Shown here: positions 15,028-23,439 of the stretch, piece by piece
Position numbering within the stretch: the stretch's first letter is position 1
Layout: each line of letters begins with the position of its first letter
Source: JANRIC01 sp033765345
GTDB taxonomy: Bacteria; Bacteroidota; Bacteroidia; Cytophagales; Microscillaceae
DNA: 24,523 bases
Direction of reading: 5' to 3'
Assembly: GCA_033765345.1 (NCBI GenBank)
Contig: JANRIC010000135.1
Span: 1 to 24,523, forward strand
Notes under the pieces: model-generated
What the model was told of the DNA's origin: nothing
Databases searched by the model: none
Seen by the model: only the letters and a program-made list of their open reading frames with translations
Made by a program: the position numbers and the translations under genes

Positions 15028-17790
15028 ATGGACAAATATTCGTATATAGCCAATGCTGATCCTTCTTATATAGATCAATTATATCAAGCTTTTAAAGAAA
15101 ATCCGGATTCTGTTGACCTCAGTTGGCAGCGATTTTTCGAGGGGTTTGAGTTTTCTCAAACCTTTTACAGTGAAAATGGAGCTTCTCAACCCCTTTACCA
15201 AAATGGTTCTCCAAACCTGAGTACTGATCCCAAAACCCCCGACCAACTCAAAGAAATCAAATGTCGCAACCTGGTTTTTGCTTATCGGGGACGTGGTCAC
15301 CTCAAAGCCAAAACTAATCCCGTTCGGGAGCGAAGAGACCGGCGCGCAAGGCTCGAACTTGAGGATTTCTTCCTCAGTGATGCCGACCTGGATATGACTT
15401 TCCAATCAGGAATATCACTTTTTCAAAGACCTGCCACTTTGCGCGAAATTGTAGAAAGAGCCAAGTATATTTATACCGGACCGATTGGCTTCGAGTTTAT
15501 GTATATCCGCGAGCCGGAAATCATCGCCTGGTTTAAAAGCAAAATAGAGCGTGAAGACGTAACTTTTGTACCTTCCGAACCCGAACAACAACGCATTCTA
15601 GCCAAACTCAACGAAGCCAATGTCTTCGAGAACTTCCTGCATACCAAATATGTAGGGCAAAAAAGATTCTCTCTCGAGGGAGGCGAAAACACCATCCCAG
15701 CCCTGGATGCCATCATCAACCGAAGTGCTGAGTTGGGCGTTGAAGAAGTTTTTATCGCAATGGCTCACCGAGGAAGACTGAACGTACTCGTGAATATCTT
15801 GGGTAAAACTTATGAAGATGTGTTTAATGAATTTGAAGGAATTAACCCCGAAGACATTGACCTCAATATCGGTGACGGCGATGTAAAATATCACATGGGC
15901 TATTCCGGCAAAATCACCACCCCAAGCGGTAAAACCGTGAATATCCAACTAGCCCCTAATCCTTCTCACCTCGAAACGGTCAATGCTGTCATTTCAGGGT
16001 ATGCCAGAGCCAACTGTGACGATACCTATCATGGGAATGCTGACAAAATCCTCCCGATTATGATTCACGGAGATGCTGCGGTGGCTGGTCAGGGAATCGT
16101 GTACGAACTTATCCAAATGTCCAAATTACCAGGCTACTACACAGGTGGTACTATCCATTTTGTGATCAACAATCAAATTGGATTTACCACCGACTTTGAA
16201 GATGCACGCTCTAGTATTTATTGCACGGATATTGCCAAAATCACTGACTCTCCGGTGCTACACGTAAATGGAGATGATGCCGAAGCCGTAAACTACTGCT
16301 GTAAACTGGCAGCAGAGTTTAGAGAAAAATTCAATCGGGATATATTTATCGATATGGTCTGCTACCGCAAATATGGCCACAATGAAAGTGACGAACCCCG
16401 CTTTACCCAACCCAAATTGTATGATGTGATCGCCAAGCATCCCAGCCCACGCGAAATCTATATGCAAAGACTTGCTGAAAGAGGCGGTGACCTAGACTTG
16501 GTCAGAAAAATGGAAGATGATTTCCGTAAAATGCTCCAGGATCGACTCAATATGGTCAAACAAAAGTCTGTACCTTATAAATTACAAAAACTGGAAGAAG
16601 AATGGCAACATCTGACCAAATCTCAGCCTACAGACTTTGATAAGTCTCCCGAAACAGGTATCAGCAAAAAAGACCTTGATCAAATCGCACAGGCACTTTG
16701 CTCTGTCCCAGAAGGGTTTAAACCCTTAAAACAAATTGAACGCCTTCTCAAGCAAAGACAGCAAATGTTCTTTGAGGACAAACAACTTGATTGGGCTGCA
16801 GCAGAGCTATTGGCCTACGGCTCCTGCCTGATCGAAGGAAAAATAGTACGGATGAGTGGGCAAGATGTAGAAAGAGGTACATTTTCTCATCGCCACGCAG
16901 TACTTACCGATGCCAATACCAACGAACCATACGTCAACCTGGATTATATACAAGAAAACCAAGAACGTTTTAGAATTTATAACTCTTTACTTTCGGAATA
17001 CGCCGTATTGGGTTTTGAATTTGGTTATGCCATGGCGAACCCCAATGCGCTGGTCATCTGGGAGGCTCAATTTGGAGATTTTGTCAATGGTGCCCAAATT
17101 ATGATTGACCAATTCATCAGCTCCTCAGAAAGTAAATGGAATCGGATGAATGGAATCGTACTGCTTCTGCCACACGGTTACGAAGGGCAAGGACCGGAGC
17201 ACTCCAGCGCACGCCCGGAGCGTTTCTTGCAAATGTCAGCCGAATATAATATGATTGTGGCCAACATTACAACTCCGGCAAATTTCTTCCACCTTTTACG
17301 TCGCCAATTAGCCTGGAATTTCCGCAAACCACTCATCGTCATGTCACCCAAATCATTACTTCGTAAAAAAGAAGTAATTTCACCCTTAAAAGAGTTTACC
17401 AAAGGCTCATTCCAGGAAGTAATCGGGGATAATTATGTAGACCCTAAAAAAGTAGAAAGAATCCTGCTTTGCTCAGGGAAAGTATATTATGACCTGCTCG
17501 AAAAGCAACAAAAAGATAAACGCAAAGACGTAGCCATCATCCGTATTGAACAACTTCACCCTTTTCCTTCCAAACGTGTGCACATGGAAATCGGCCAATA
17601 TCCCAATGCCAAAGTACATTGGGTACAAGAAGAACCCGTAAATATGGGTGCTTGGACGTACATTCAGCGAGTATATAAATATGACCAAATCGCCATCGTA
17701 GCTCGTAAGTCAAGTGCTTCGCCAGCCACAGGATTCCCGAAAATCCACGCAGAAGAGCAAGAATATATTGTGAATGCTTCTTTTATGTAA
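15028..17790 (+). CDS. sucA: 2-oxoglutarate dehydrogenase E1 component
   Basis: A 920-aa thiamine-diphosphate-dependent decarboxylase that converts 2-oxoglutarate to a succinyl group and passes it to lipoyl-E2 in the TCA cycle. It has the N-terminal E2-binding segment (NADPSYIDQLYQAFKENP, about 9-26), HRGRLNVL (247-254), NPSHLE (311-316), HGDAAVAGQG (347-356), NNQIGFT (381-387) and HNESDEP (451-457). The C-terminal transketolase-like half includes WEAQFGDFVNGAQ. The length is typical (900-950 aa). The start is supported by the conserved N-terminal segment directly after the ATG. It is followed 21 bp later by a lipoyl-like gene and then sucB, one transcription unit. Confidence 0.97.
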   Translation: MDKYSYIANADPSYIDQLYQAFKENPDSVDLSWQRFFEGFEFSQTFYSENGASQPLYQNGSPNLSTDPKTPDQLKEIKCRNLVFAYRGRGHLKAKTNPVRERRDRRARLELEDFFLSDADLDMTFQSGISLFQRPATLREIVERAKYIYTGPIGFEFMYIREPEIIAWFKSKIEREDVTFVPSEPEQQRILAKLNEANVFENFLHTKYVGQKRFSLEGGENTIPALDAIINRSAELGVEEVFIAMAHRGRLNVLVNILGKTYEDVFNEFEGINPEDIDLNIGDGDVKYHMGYSGKITTPSGKTVNIQLAPNPSHLETVNAVISGYARANCDDTYHGNADKILPIMIHGDAAVAGQGIVYELIQMSKLPGYYTGGTIHFVINNQIGFTTDFEDARSSIYCTDIAKITDSPVLHVNGDDAEAVNYCCKLAAEFREKFNRDIFIDMVCYRKYGHNESDEPRFTQPKLYDVIAKHPSPREIYMQRLAERGGDLDLVRKMEDDFRKMLQDRLNMVKQKSVPYKLQKLEEEWQHLTKSQPTDFDKSPETGISKKDLDQIAQALCSVPEGFKPLKQIERLLKQRQQMFFEDKQLDWAAAELLAYGSCLIEGKIVRMSGQDVERGTFSHRHAVLTDANTNEPYVNLDYIQENQERFRIYNSLLSEYAVLGFEFGYAMANPNALVIWEAQFGDFVNGAQIMIDQFISSSESKWNRMNGIVLLLPHGYEGQGPEHSSARPERFLQMSAEYNMIVANITTPANFFHLLRRQLAWNFRKPLIVMSPKSLLRKKEVISPLKEFTKGSFQEVIGDNYVDPKKVERILLCSGKVYYDLLEKQQKDKRKDVAIIRIEQLHPFPSKRVHMEIGQYPNAKVHWVQEEPVNMGAWTYIQRVYKYDQIAIVARKSSASPATGFPKIHAEEQEYIVNASFM

Positions 17791-17811
17791 ATTACATAAA
17801 CTCAAATCGCG

Positions 17812-18051
17812 ATGAATAAAGATATTGTTATTCCTGTGTTTGAAGATGACGAAATAATCAGTGCCATCATTTTAGAGTGGCATAAAAAAGACGGCGATCC
17901 CGTAAAAACGGACGAAGAGCTTTGCGAATTTGAAGTAAACAAAGTGAGCTATCATCTGGGATCGCCTCTTGATGGAATCTTAAAAATACTCGTACACCAG
18001 GGCGAAACCGTTCCCGTAGGCACTAAAATCGGTACGATTAAAACTTTTTGA
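17812..18051 (+). CDS. Stand-alone lipoyl-like protein with altered attachment motif
   Basis: A 79-aa single lipoyl-type domain between the E1 and E2 genes. It matches the first lipoyl domain of the downstream E2 closely (EWxKKDGDxVKxDEExCE, SPxxGILKI, GETVxVGTxIGxI). It looks like a duplicated domain that became a separate gene. Lys44 is kept, but the canonical ETDKA context is EVNKV and the preceding sequence reads EFEVNK. Lipoyl ligases depend on this hairpin, so lipoylation is uncertain. It may act in trans in the 2-oxoglutarate dehydrogenase complex, or serve as a non-modified structural or regulatory subunit. Spacing to both neighbours is short (21 and 29 bp), so expression with the complex is expected. 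Confidence 0.8.
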   Translation: MNKDIVIPVFEDDEIISAIILEWHKKDGDPVKTDEELCEFEVNKVSYHLGSPLDGILKILVHQGETVPVGTKIGTIKTF

Positions 18052-18080
18052 AAAAATAAAGTCAACCCTTTTTTTAAAAT

Positions 18081-19649
18081 ATGATGCACGTAGAAATAGT
18101 TATTCCTGCTTTTGCCGAATCTATCACCGAAGTAACTATTGGTGAATGGCTCAAAAAAGACGGTGATGCCGTAAAACTGGATGAAGAAATCTGTGAAGTA
18201 GAAACAGATAAAGCCAGTCAGCAATTATTATCCCCGGCCAACGGAATCCTAAAAATTACCGTACAATCCGGCGAAACGGTTAATGTGGGAACCGTCATCG
18301 GTATGATCAATACCAATAGCGAAAATACTCCTACTTCCACCCCTCAGATAACCACCTCCTCAACGTCTACCGACCCCGTAGTGCCTGCGGCAACTCAACC
18401 TACTCCTACCGGACAAATGCAAGTGGTAGAAATGCTTGTACCCAATTTGGCCGAATCTATCACAGAGGTAGTCATCGGCACTTGGCTTAAAAAAGACGGC
18501 GATTTGGTAGAACTGGACGAAGAAATCTGTGAAGTAGAAACCGATAAAGCCACCCAACCACTCCCTGCCGAAGCCCGAGGAATCCTCCGCATCGTAGCAC
18601 AGGAAGGTACTACCTTGCCCGTAGGAGGGCTGATCTGTAGAATCGAGGTCAGTGATGCTGCCACCGGAACAGCCCAACCTCAAACTACCACCCCAACTCA
18701 AACTTCATCTGAAACCCCTGTTCCAACTCAATCCGGCACAACTACCTACGCCACAGGGCATCCTTCTCCTGCTGCCTCCAAAATCCTTGCAGAAAAGGGG
18801 ATCAATCCTGCCGAAGTAGAAGGTACCGGCGTTGACGGACGCATCACCAAGGAAGATTCACTGAAAGCGCAAAAAACTGAGCCCAAAAAAGAAGTCGTTT
18901 CCACGCCCGTAGAAAAAACCGCAACCACTCCCGAAGCAGTCGCCGGAAACCGCACACAGCGCCGCAGCCGCATGTCACAATTGCGTAAAACCATCGCTCG
19001 CCGTCTGGTAGCTGTAAAAAATGAAACGGCGATGCTCACCACCTTCAACGAATGCAATATGAAGCCGGTCATGGACCTCAGAAATCGCTTCAAAGACGAG
19101 TTTAAGGAAAAATATGGGGTTGGACTAGGCTTTATGTCTTTTTTTGCGAAGGCATGTGCACAAGCTTTGATACAATTCCCCGAAGTAAATGCGATGATTG
19201 ATGAAGGTGAAATCGTGTACCATGATTATGTGGATATCTCAGTGGCTGTCTCCACAGACCGTGGGCTGGTTGTACCCGTATTGCGGAATGTAGAAAACAT
19301 GAGCTTTTATGAAATAGAAAAGGGGATTGTAGACCTAGCAGCCAAAGCCCGTGATGGCAAACTTACCATTGAAGATATGCAAGGAGGAACTTTTACCATC
19401 ACCAACGGGGGTATTTTCGGCTCGATGATGTCTACTCCGATCATCAATGCGCCCCAATCAGCCATTTTGGGTATGCACAACATCGTACAACGTCCTTTTG
19501 CAGTAAATGGTGAAGTCAAAATATTACCTATGATGTATTTGGCTTTGTCTTATGACCACCGGATCATCGATGGCAAAGAAGCAGTTGGCTTTTTGGTGGC
19601 TGTTAAAAAGTATGTTGAAGAACCGGAGAGATTGTTATTTGGTGTGTAA
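18081..19649 (+). CDS. sucB: 2-oxoglutarate dehydrogenase E2 (dihydrolipoyl succinyltransferase) with two lipoyl domains
   Basis: A 522-aa E2 subunit that transfers succinyl groups from E1 to CoA. Domain order: lipoyl domain 1 (about 3-78, ETDKA with Lys44), Thr/Ser/Pro-rich linker, lipoyl domain 2 (about 115-190, Lys156), second linker, peripheral-subunit-binding domain (HPSPAASKILAEKGINPAEV, about 227-246), and catalytic acetyltransferase-type core (about 295-522). The active site is YDHRIIDG with His493 and Asp497. Two in-frame ATGs open the gene (18081 and 18084), and either could be used. SucB of Proteobacteria has one lipoyl domain, so two plus the adjacent free domain is a richer lipoyl supply. 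Assignment to 2-oxoglutarate instead of another oxoacid follows from the adjacent sucA. Confidence 0.95.
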   Translation: MMHVEIVIPAFAESITEVTIGEWLKKDGDAVKLDEEICEVETDKASQQLLSPANGILKITVQSGETVNVGTVIGMINTNSENTPTSTPQITTSSTSTDPVVPAATQPTPTGQMQVVEMLVPNLAESITEVVIGTWLKKDGDLVELDEEICEVETDKATQPLPAEARGILRIVAQEGTTLPVGGLICRIEVSDAATGTAQPQTTTPTQTSSETPVPTQSGTTTYATGHPSPAASKILAEKGINPAEVEGTGVDGRITKEDSLKAQKTEPKKEVVSTPVEKTATTPEAVAGNRTQRRSRMSQLRKTIARRLVAVKNETAMLTTFNECNMKPVMDLRNRFKDEFKEKYGVGLGFMSFFAKACAQALIQFPEVNAMIDEGEIVYHDYVDISVAVSTDRGLVVPVLRNVENMSFYEIEKGIVDLAAKARDGKLTIEDMQGGTFTITNGGIFGSMMSTPIINAPQSAILGMHNIVQRPFAVNGEVKILPMMYLALSYDHRIIDGKEAVGFLVAVKKYVEEPERLLFGV

Positions 19650-19670
19650 CAAAAAAAATCTAAAAAAATA

Positions 19671-19711
19671 CACAAACCTGATAAAATCTAATGATCAGGT
19701 TTGTGCCTTTT
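19671..19711 (+). terminator. Intrinsic terminator of the sucA-sucB operon
   Basis: CACAAACCTGAT (19671-19682) and ATCAGGTTTGTG (19694-19705) form a perfect 12-bp stem with an 11-nt loop, followed by a T-rich run. It lies 21 bp after the sucB stop. The preceding A-run could let it also terminate the opposite strand. Confidence 0.85.
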
Positions 19712-19752
19712 ATCTTTAATACTTGACTTTGGAAATGGATTGTAAGGGTTTT

Positions 19753-20256
19753 TTAGAGATATAAATAATAAAACCCAAAAAAGATTCCATGCATCAAGGG
19801 TAATAATGCCAACAAACAAAGATAGAGATAAGGATTGATAGGCAACTCACAGGACAAGAGAAAATTACTTAGGATAATCCTTTCTTCTACAGATACTTCT
19901 TCTTCTAAATGACTATCCAACCCATACTCCAATTCACGGCTTAATTCATCATGAAGAATCATGCCTCTTTTTTTGAGATCTACAAACTCGAGAAAGGTAG
20001 TAAGTTGGGCCACAGCAAGCGTCACAGCCAACAGGCTAAACAAAGATAAAACAGTCAGACTGATAGATCGCTCTAAATCTAACCAAAATACAATAACAAT
20101 CAAAAAGAGGCTGGCTACCAAGCTGTAAAAAAGCCTCTTAGCTAGGTTTTTAGTGGTGTTATCGAGTTTGATAGTGAGATTACTGAGTTTATCCCAATAC
20201 GTATCCAGTCTACTGATTACACCATCCTCTGTTAGGAAATAGTTAGCACTATTCAT
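19753..20256 (-). CDS. Small membrane protein of unknown function
   Basis: A 167-aa protein not recognised as a known family. Three hydrophobic segments are visible: about 42-59 and 66-89 (a helical hairpin) and 141-166 at the C-terminus. Between them lies a charged, probably helical soluble segment (about 92-130) rich in Glu, with EEEVSVEER. The N-terminal 40 residues are polar. The layout suggests an inner-membrane protein with a cytoplasmic helical domain. It ends about 50 bp from the sucB terminator on the opposite strand and is a single-gene unit. Confidence 0.75.
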   Translation of the reverse strand: MNSANYFLTEDGVISRLDTYWDKLSNLTIKLDNTTKNLAKRLFYSLVASLFLIVIVFWLDLERSISLTVLSLFSLLAVTLAVAQLTTFLEFVDLKKRGMILHDELSRELEYGLDSHLEEEVSVEERIILSNFLLSCELPINPYLYLCLLALLPLMHGIFFGFYYLYL

Positions 20257-20294
20257 CGAATTATTGCCTGTTTATACCAATTATGCAGCTAATA

Positions 20295-20302
20295 CAAATT
20301 TA
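20295..20302 (-). promoter_or_regulatory. Candidate -7 element for the small membrane protein gene
   Basis: On the minus strand this reads TAAATTTG, an exact TAnnTTTG match, 38 bp upstream of the start codon. No clear -33 partner is visible at normal spacing, and the surrounding sequence is AT-rich, so a chance match is possible. Confidence 0.3.
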
Positions 20303-20398
20303 ATGATTTTTCATGAAATATATACGTATCAAGCTCAAAAAGTAATACCTCATTTACCTAAAATCTTTAAAAAAAATCTTAAAAAAAACGTATTTAAT

Positions 20399-21409
20399 TT
20401 AAGATTCGCCAGATTTTTTTTCGGAATTTTCCTGCGCTTCTATATCATCCAACATAGAATAACGATGTCTGAGTTCTTTTTCATGGGCAATTTTTGCTTC
20501 TCCGATGCTGGCATCCAGTGCAAACCCTAGCAAAAGCACCCAAGCCAACAAATACAACCAGGTCATCAACGCAATCAAAGTACCAATTGAACCATATAAC
20601 TTGTTATAGGTGGCAAAATTACTCAAGTAAAAAGAAAATGCATACGTGTTGACAATCACCAAAACAGAAGCCAACGTAGAACCCAATGAAAAAAAACGCC
20701 ATTTGTTGTGTTTGGCAGGCGCAATGTAATACACATAAGAAATACCTACATAAAAGACCAAAAACGAAACGCCGTAACGCAGCAAAATAAACCCATAAAA
20801 TAAAATATCTTCATCGATCATATTGCCCATAGCCGCCAGTACCAACTGACCGACCACCAATACCACCACAGCAAAAATCAACAGAAAGGCAAACAGAAAA
20901 GCCAGCCCAATGGCAATAAGTCGTTTAAGCCAAAAAGAACGTTTTTCAGAAAAAGCATAATTGATATTAAAGGTATTCATCAATTCAACCACGCCATTGG
21001 TAGCTGCATAAATGGCAAACAAAAAACCAAATGAAAGTAAACCAGTGCTTTTGTTTTGGATAATATCAGCAATGGTAGGTTCCACAAACTCATAGATACC
21101 ATCAGGAATGCCCCCATCTTTCAACAAAATCAATACCTGATTCAATAGATCGGGCATCTGCAATCGCTCGGCAATAAAGGGAATCAGCGATAATAAAAAC
21201 AAAATGGCCGGGAAAAGTGAAAGCAAAAAACTAAAAGCAATGGCACTCGCCTGCTGATGAATATTGGTCTGGGTGAGCTTGAGAAATAAAACCTGCATAA
21301 CTTTCAGTAAAGGAACACGACCACGACGAAACTTGGTTTTCCTGAGCAGGAGTACCAAGTTTTTATAACGCAAAGAACGGGTTATCTTTTCCTGAATCTG
21401 TTTAAGCAT
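20399..21409 (-). CDS. YihY/BrkB-family inner-membrane protein
   Basis: A 336-aa polytopic membrane protein with about six hydrophobic helices. The family signature region is TNIHQQASAIAFSFLLSLFPAILFLLSLIPF (Q-x-A-S-A-I-A-F-S-F then LFP), followed by further helices including FILLRYGVSFLVFYVGISYVYYIAPAKH and LIALMTWLYLLAWVLLLGFALDA. Older databases call this family ribonuclease BN, which is a misassignment; the biochemical role is unclear. A charged cytoplasmic tail (last 35 residues) ends in EKKSGES. It starts 4 bp after the Nudix gene's stop on the same strand, so they form an operon. Confidence 0.92.
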   Translation of the reverse strand: MLKQIQEKITRSLRYKNLVLLLRKTKFRRGRVPLLKVMQVLFLKLTQTNIHQQASAIAFSFLLSLFPAILFLLSLIPFIAERLQMPDLLNQVLILLKDGGIPDGIYEFVEPTIADIIQNKSTGLLSFGFLFAIYAATNGVVELMNTFNINYAFSEKRSFWLKRLIAIGLAFLFAFLLIFAVVVLVVGQLVLAAMGNMIDEDILFYGFILLRYGVSFLVFYVGISYVYYIAPAKHNKWRFFSLGSTLASVLVIVNTYAFSFYLSNFATYNKLYGSIGTLIALMTWLYLLAWVLLLGFALDASIGEAKIAHEKELRHRYSMLDDIEAQENSEKKSGES

Positions 21410-21413
21410 ATAC

Positions 21414-21965
21414 CTAACTTATCCCCAATAATTTAGCCACTTTTAAAATTCCAGCCACAGTGATTGAGTCAGTGATCTCATTGTTCATCACCATATCCAA
21501 AGCTTCACGCAGGTGTATTTTTTTAATTTGAAGGTCTTCAGTATCCTCAAATTCCGTTTCACCCGCAGTAAGCTCTTGAGCCAAAAACACAAAACCCTCT
21601 TCATCAGTCACCGAATTGGACGTATGAATGCGGGCTACATTCGTCCATAAAGCTGCCGTAAACCCAGTTTCTTCCTTTAGCTCTCGCTTGGCAGATTCCA
21701 AAATATCAATGCCTATCGGACCACCCCCCATAGGTATTTCCCAGGAATATTCTTCAAGAGCATAACGATACTGACCTACCAGATAGGTATAACCTTCCTC
21801 ATCTACGGGAATAACCCCAATGGCTTTGTTTTTGAAATGCACTACCCCATAAATCCCCGGATTGCCGGAAGGATTGATGACCTGGTCTTCTCGGACTGAA
21901 ATCCAGGGATTTTCATAAATAGGTTTGGTGCTTATCGTTTGCCAGGGATTTTCGTGTTCTTTCAT
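21414..21965 (-). CDS. Nudix hydrolase (ADP-ribose pyrophosphatase-like)
   Basis: A 183-aa protein with a Nudix box in the segment GGGPIGIDILESAKRELKEE continuing to TGF. The metal-binding REL-K-EE core is intact, but the first glutamate of the consensus G-x5-E is replaced by isoleucine. The surrounding sequence (WEIPMGGG, GVIPVDEEGYTYLVGQYRY) resembles the ADP-ribose/NDP-sugar pyrophosphatase branch, which cleaves nucleoside diphosphates linked to another group. A housekeeping nucleotide clean-up role is likely; the substrate is not proven. It is divergent from rnhB and co-directional with the membrane protein downstream. Confidence 0.9.
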   Translation of the reverse strand: MKEHENPWQTISTKPIYENPWISVREDQVINPSGNPGIYGVVHFKNKAIGVIPVDEEGYTYLVGQYRYALEEYSWEIPMGGGPIGIDILESAKRELKEETGFTAALWTNVARIHTSNSVTDEEGFVFLAQELTAGETEFEDTEDLQIKKIHLREALDMVMNNEITDSITVAGILKVAKLLGIS

Positions 21966-22126
21966 GATGATAAGGTGATTTGTTTTGGAAAATTATTTAC
22001 TTCATCGAATTTGGAGGAGGATTAAATTGATAAATTCTTGATCATCACTCCAATCAAAGCCTAGACTTTTTTATATTGCAAATTACTTGGTTTTATCCCT
22101 GAAAACCCAATTTCGAAGTAGCTTTG

Positions 22127-22726
22127 ATGAACAAATTATTGAAATCTTCATACACAGGTAATTTAATGGAAGCAGGCGTGGATGAAGTCGGGCGCGGATG
22201 CCTAGCCGGACCCGTTGTGGCTGCGGCCGTCATCCTGCCCAAAGAATACCAGCAAGAGCAGCTTAATGATTCTAAAAAACTCACCCGAAAGCAGAGAGAA
22301 GACTTAGAGCCGATGATCAAACAAAAAGCACTCGCCTGGGCAATTGCTGAAGTATCCGCCGAAGAAATAGACCAAATCAATATTCACCATGCCAGTATGT
22401 TGGCAATGCATCGCGCACTTGAAAAGCTGAACCTACAGCCCGAATTATTATTGATTGACGGCAAGCATTTCAGCCCCTTTCGGTTTATCCCTCACGTATG
22501 CATCGTTCGGGGTGATGGAAAGTTTCAGGCTATTGCTGCAGCCTCGATACTTGCCAAAACTTATCGAGATCGCCTCATGGAAGACCTCTCCGCAGAATAT
22601 CCGGCTTATGACTGGGCAAACAATGCCGGCTACCCAACCGTAAAGCACCGCCAAGCTATTCTGGAGCAAGGACTTAGCCCCTGGCATAGAAAAACTTTCA
22701 AAATTAGCCCCCCTAGTAAATCATAG
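22127..22726 (+). CDS. rnhB: Ribonuclease HII
   Basis: A 199-aa enzyme that cleaves the RNA strand at ribonucleotides embedded in duplex DNA. The N-terminal active-site motif EAGVDEVGRGCLAGPVVAAA is intact, with Asp19 and Glu20 in the DEVGRG motif. The third acidic site is in LLIDGKHF, followed by the conserved KGDGK-like segment (here RGDGKFQAIAAASILAKTYRD) and a final aspartate there. The length is normal. I chose ATG at 22127; a TTG directly before it at 22124 would add one residue. It is transcribed away from the Nudix gene. Confidence 0.96.
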   Translation: MNKLLKSSYTGNLMEAGVDEVGRGCLAGPVVAAAVILPKEYQQEQLNDSKKLTRKQREDLEPMIKQKALAWAIAEVSAEEIDQINIHHASMLAMHRALEKLNLQPELLLIDGKHFSPFRFIPHVCIVRGDGKFQAIAAASILAKTYRDRLMEDLSAEYPAYDWANNAGYPTVKHRQAILEQGLSPWHRKTFKISPPSKS

Positions 22727-22778
22727 AAGACTTTTTTTTGTTATAAATTTTTGAAACAAAAAACATCATCCTACATGT

Positions 22779-23159
22779 ATGCTGAATAGCGCCTATTTTA
22801 GTTCTAAAATCCAGGTAGAGCAACTCATCCAGGGGCGAATTATCGCCATTATTACCGAATATACCATTTATAAACTGGATATTTTTTCAGATAAGGTTGT
22901 GTTTAGCTGTTTGCAAAATGAATACACCTTTGAGATTTTATTTGAAGAATTACAGGAAGAACTCAAACTGCGCCCTAGAGATTTTAATGAATCCTTTTTG
23001 GATACGCTGGTGACCTATTGTGCAGTCGTCTCTGACCAAGAACCCAAAATGCCTTACCCGGTCTGCGAATTTGAAAGTCTAGACAAACTCCTGGATTGGT
23101 ACCTGCAATGGCAGTGTTTTTCAGAGGAAGAAAGATTAGATTTCCTGAAAAATTTGTAA
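22779..23159 (+). CDS. Hypothetical protein, 126 aa
   Basis: A short acidic protein not recognised as a known family. It begins with a strand-like segment (QVEQLIQGRIIAIITEYTIYKLDIF) and ends in a Trp-rich, acidic helical tail (LDKLLDWYLQWQCFSEEERLDFLKNL). No membrane helix, signal peptide or metal motif is visible. It starts 52 bp after rnhB on the same strand and could be read through from it. Codon use matches neighbouring housekeeping genes, which supports a real gene. Confidence 0.7.
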   Translation: MLNSAYFSSKIQVEQLIQGRIIAIITEYTIYKLDIFSDKVVFSCLQNEYTFEILFEELQEELKLRPRDFNESFLDTLVTYCAVVSDQEPKMPYPVCEFESLDKLLDWYLQWQCFSEEERLDFLKNL

Positions 23160-23219
23160 ATAGCCCTAGATATTTTTATCAAAAAATTTGATTCCCAAGC
23201 TCAAAGATTGTATCTGCCC

Positions 23220-23439
23220 ATGAAACTAAAAGTCAACGACTATGCTCCTAATTTTCATACAGAAGATGGTTCTTTATGATTTTACTTGAAGATAAATCTA
23301 TTCAAACGACAAGGTCGCTTTGAGTGACCTTGTCGTTGCCCGTCTTCATGTGTAAATAAATAAGTTTCAAGTAATTTCATAAAGAGCCCAGAAGATGTAT
23401 TGAGAAAGTCTATCCAACTACAAGATTATTTGGGCAAAA
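23220..23439 (+). pseudogene. Disrupted N-terminus of a peroxiredoxin (AhpC/TSA-type) gene
   Basis: The ATG at 23220 opens MKLKVNDYAPNFHTED, a typical peroxiredoxin N-terminus (compare K-V-G-D-x-A-P-x-F). The frame then hits a stop at 23277-23279, inside an inserted element. Removing that element and one copy of its target duplication rejoins the frame as HTED-VLRKSIQLQDYLGKKL, the expected continuation toward the active site. The sequence then enters a 21-bp tandem repeat array at about 23440. The peroxidatic cysteine region and everything after it are missing, so no functional enzyme can be made. The gene was therefore damaged at least twice. Confidence 0.8.
23268..23388. mobile_element. 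MITE-like non-autonomous element (121 bp) in the peroxiredoxin remnant
   Basis: Terminal inverted repeats begin GGTTCTTTATGA on the left and, read from the right, GGCTCTTTATGA (11 of 12 identical). The match extends inward to about 23 bp, with the TACTTGAA ends conserved. An 8-bp direct repeat, CAGAAGAT, flanks it (23260-23267 and 23389-23396), consistent with a target-site duplication. The interior holds a perfect 12-bp hairpin, AACGACAAGGTC (23305-23316) with GACCTTGTCGTT (23326-23337), and no coding potential. GG-CTCTT termini with 8-bp duplications occur in ISL3-type elements, but the parent transposase family is an inference. Confidence 0.75.
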
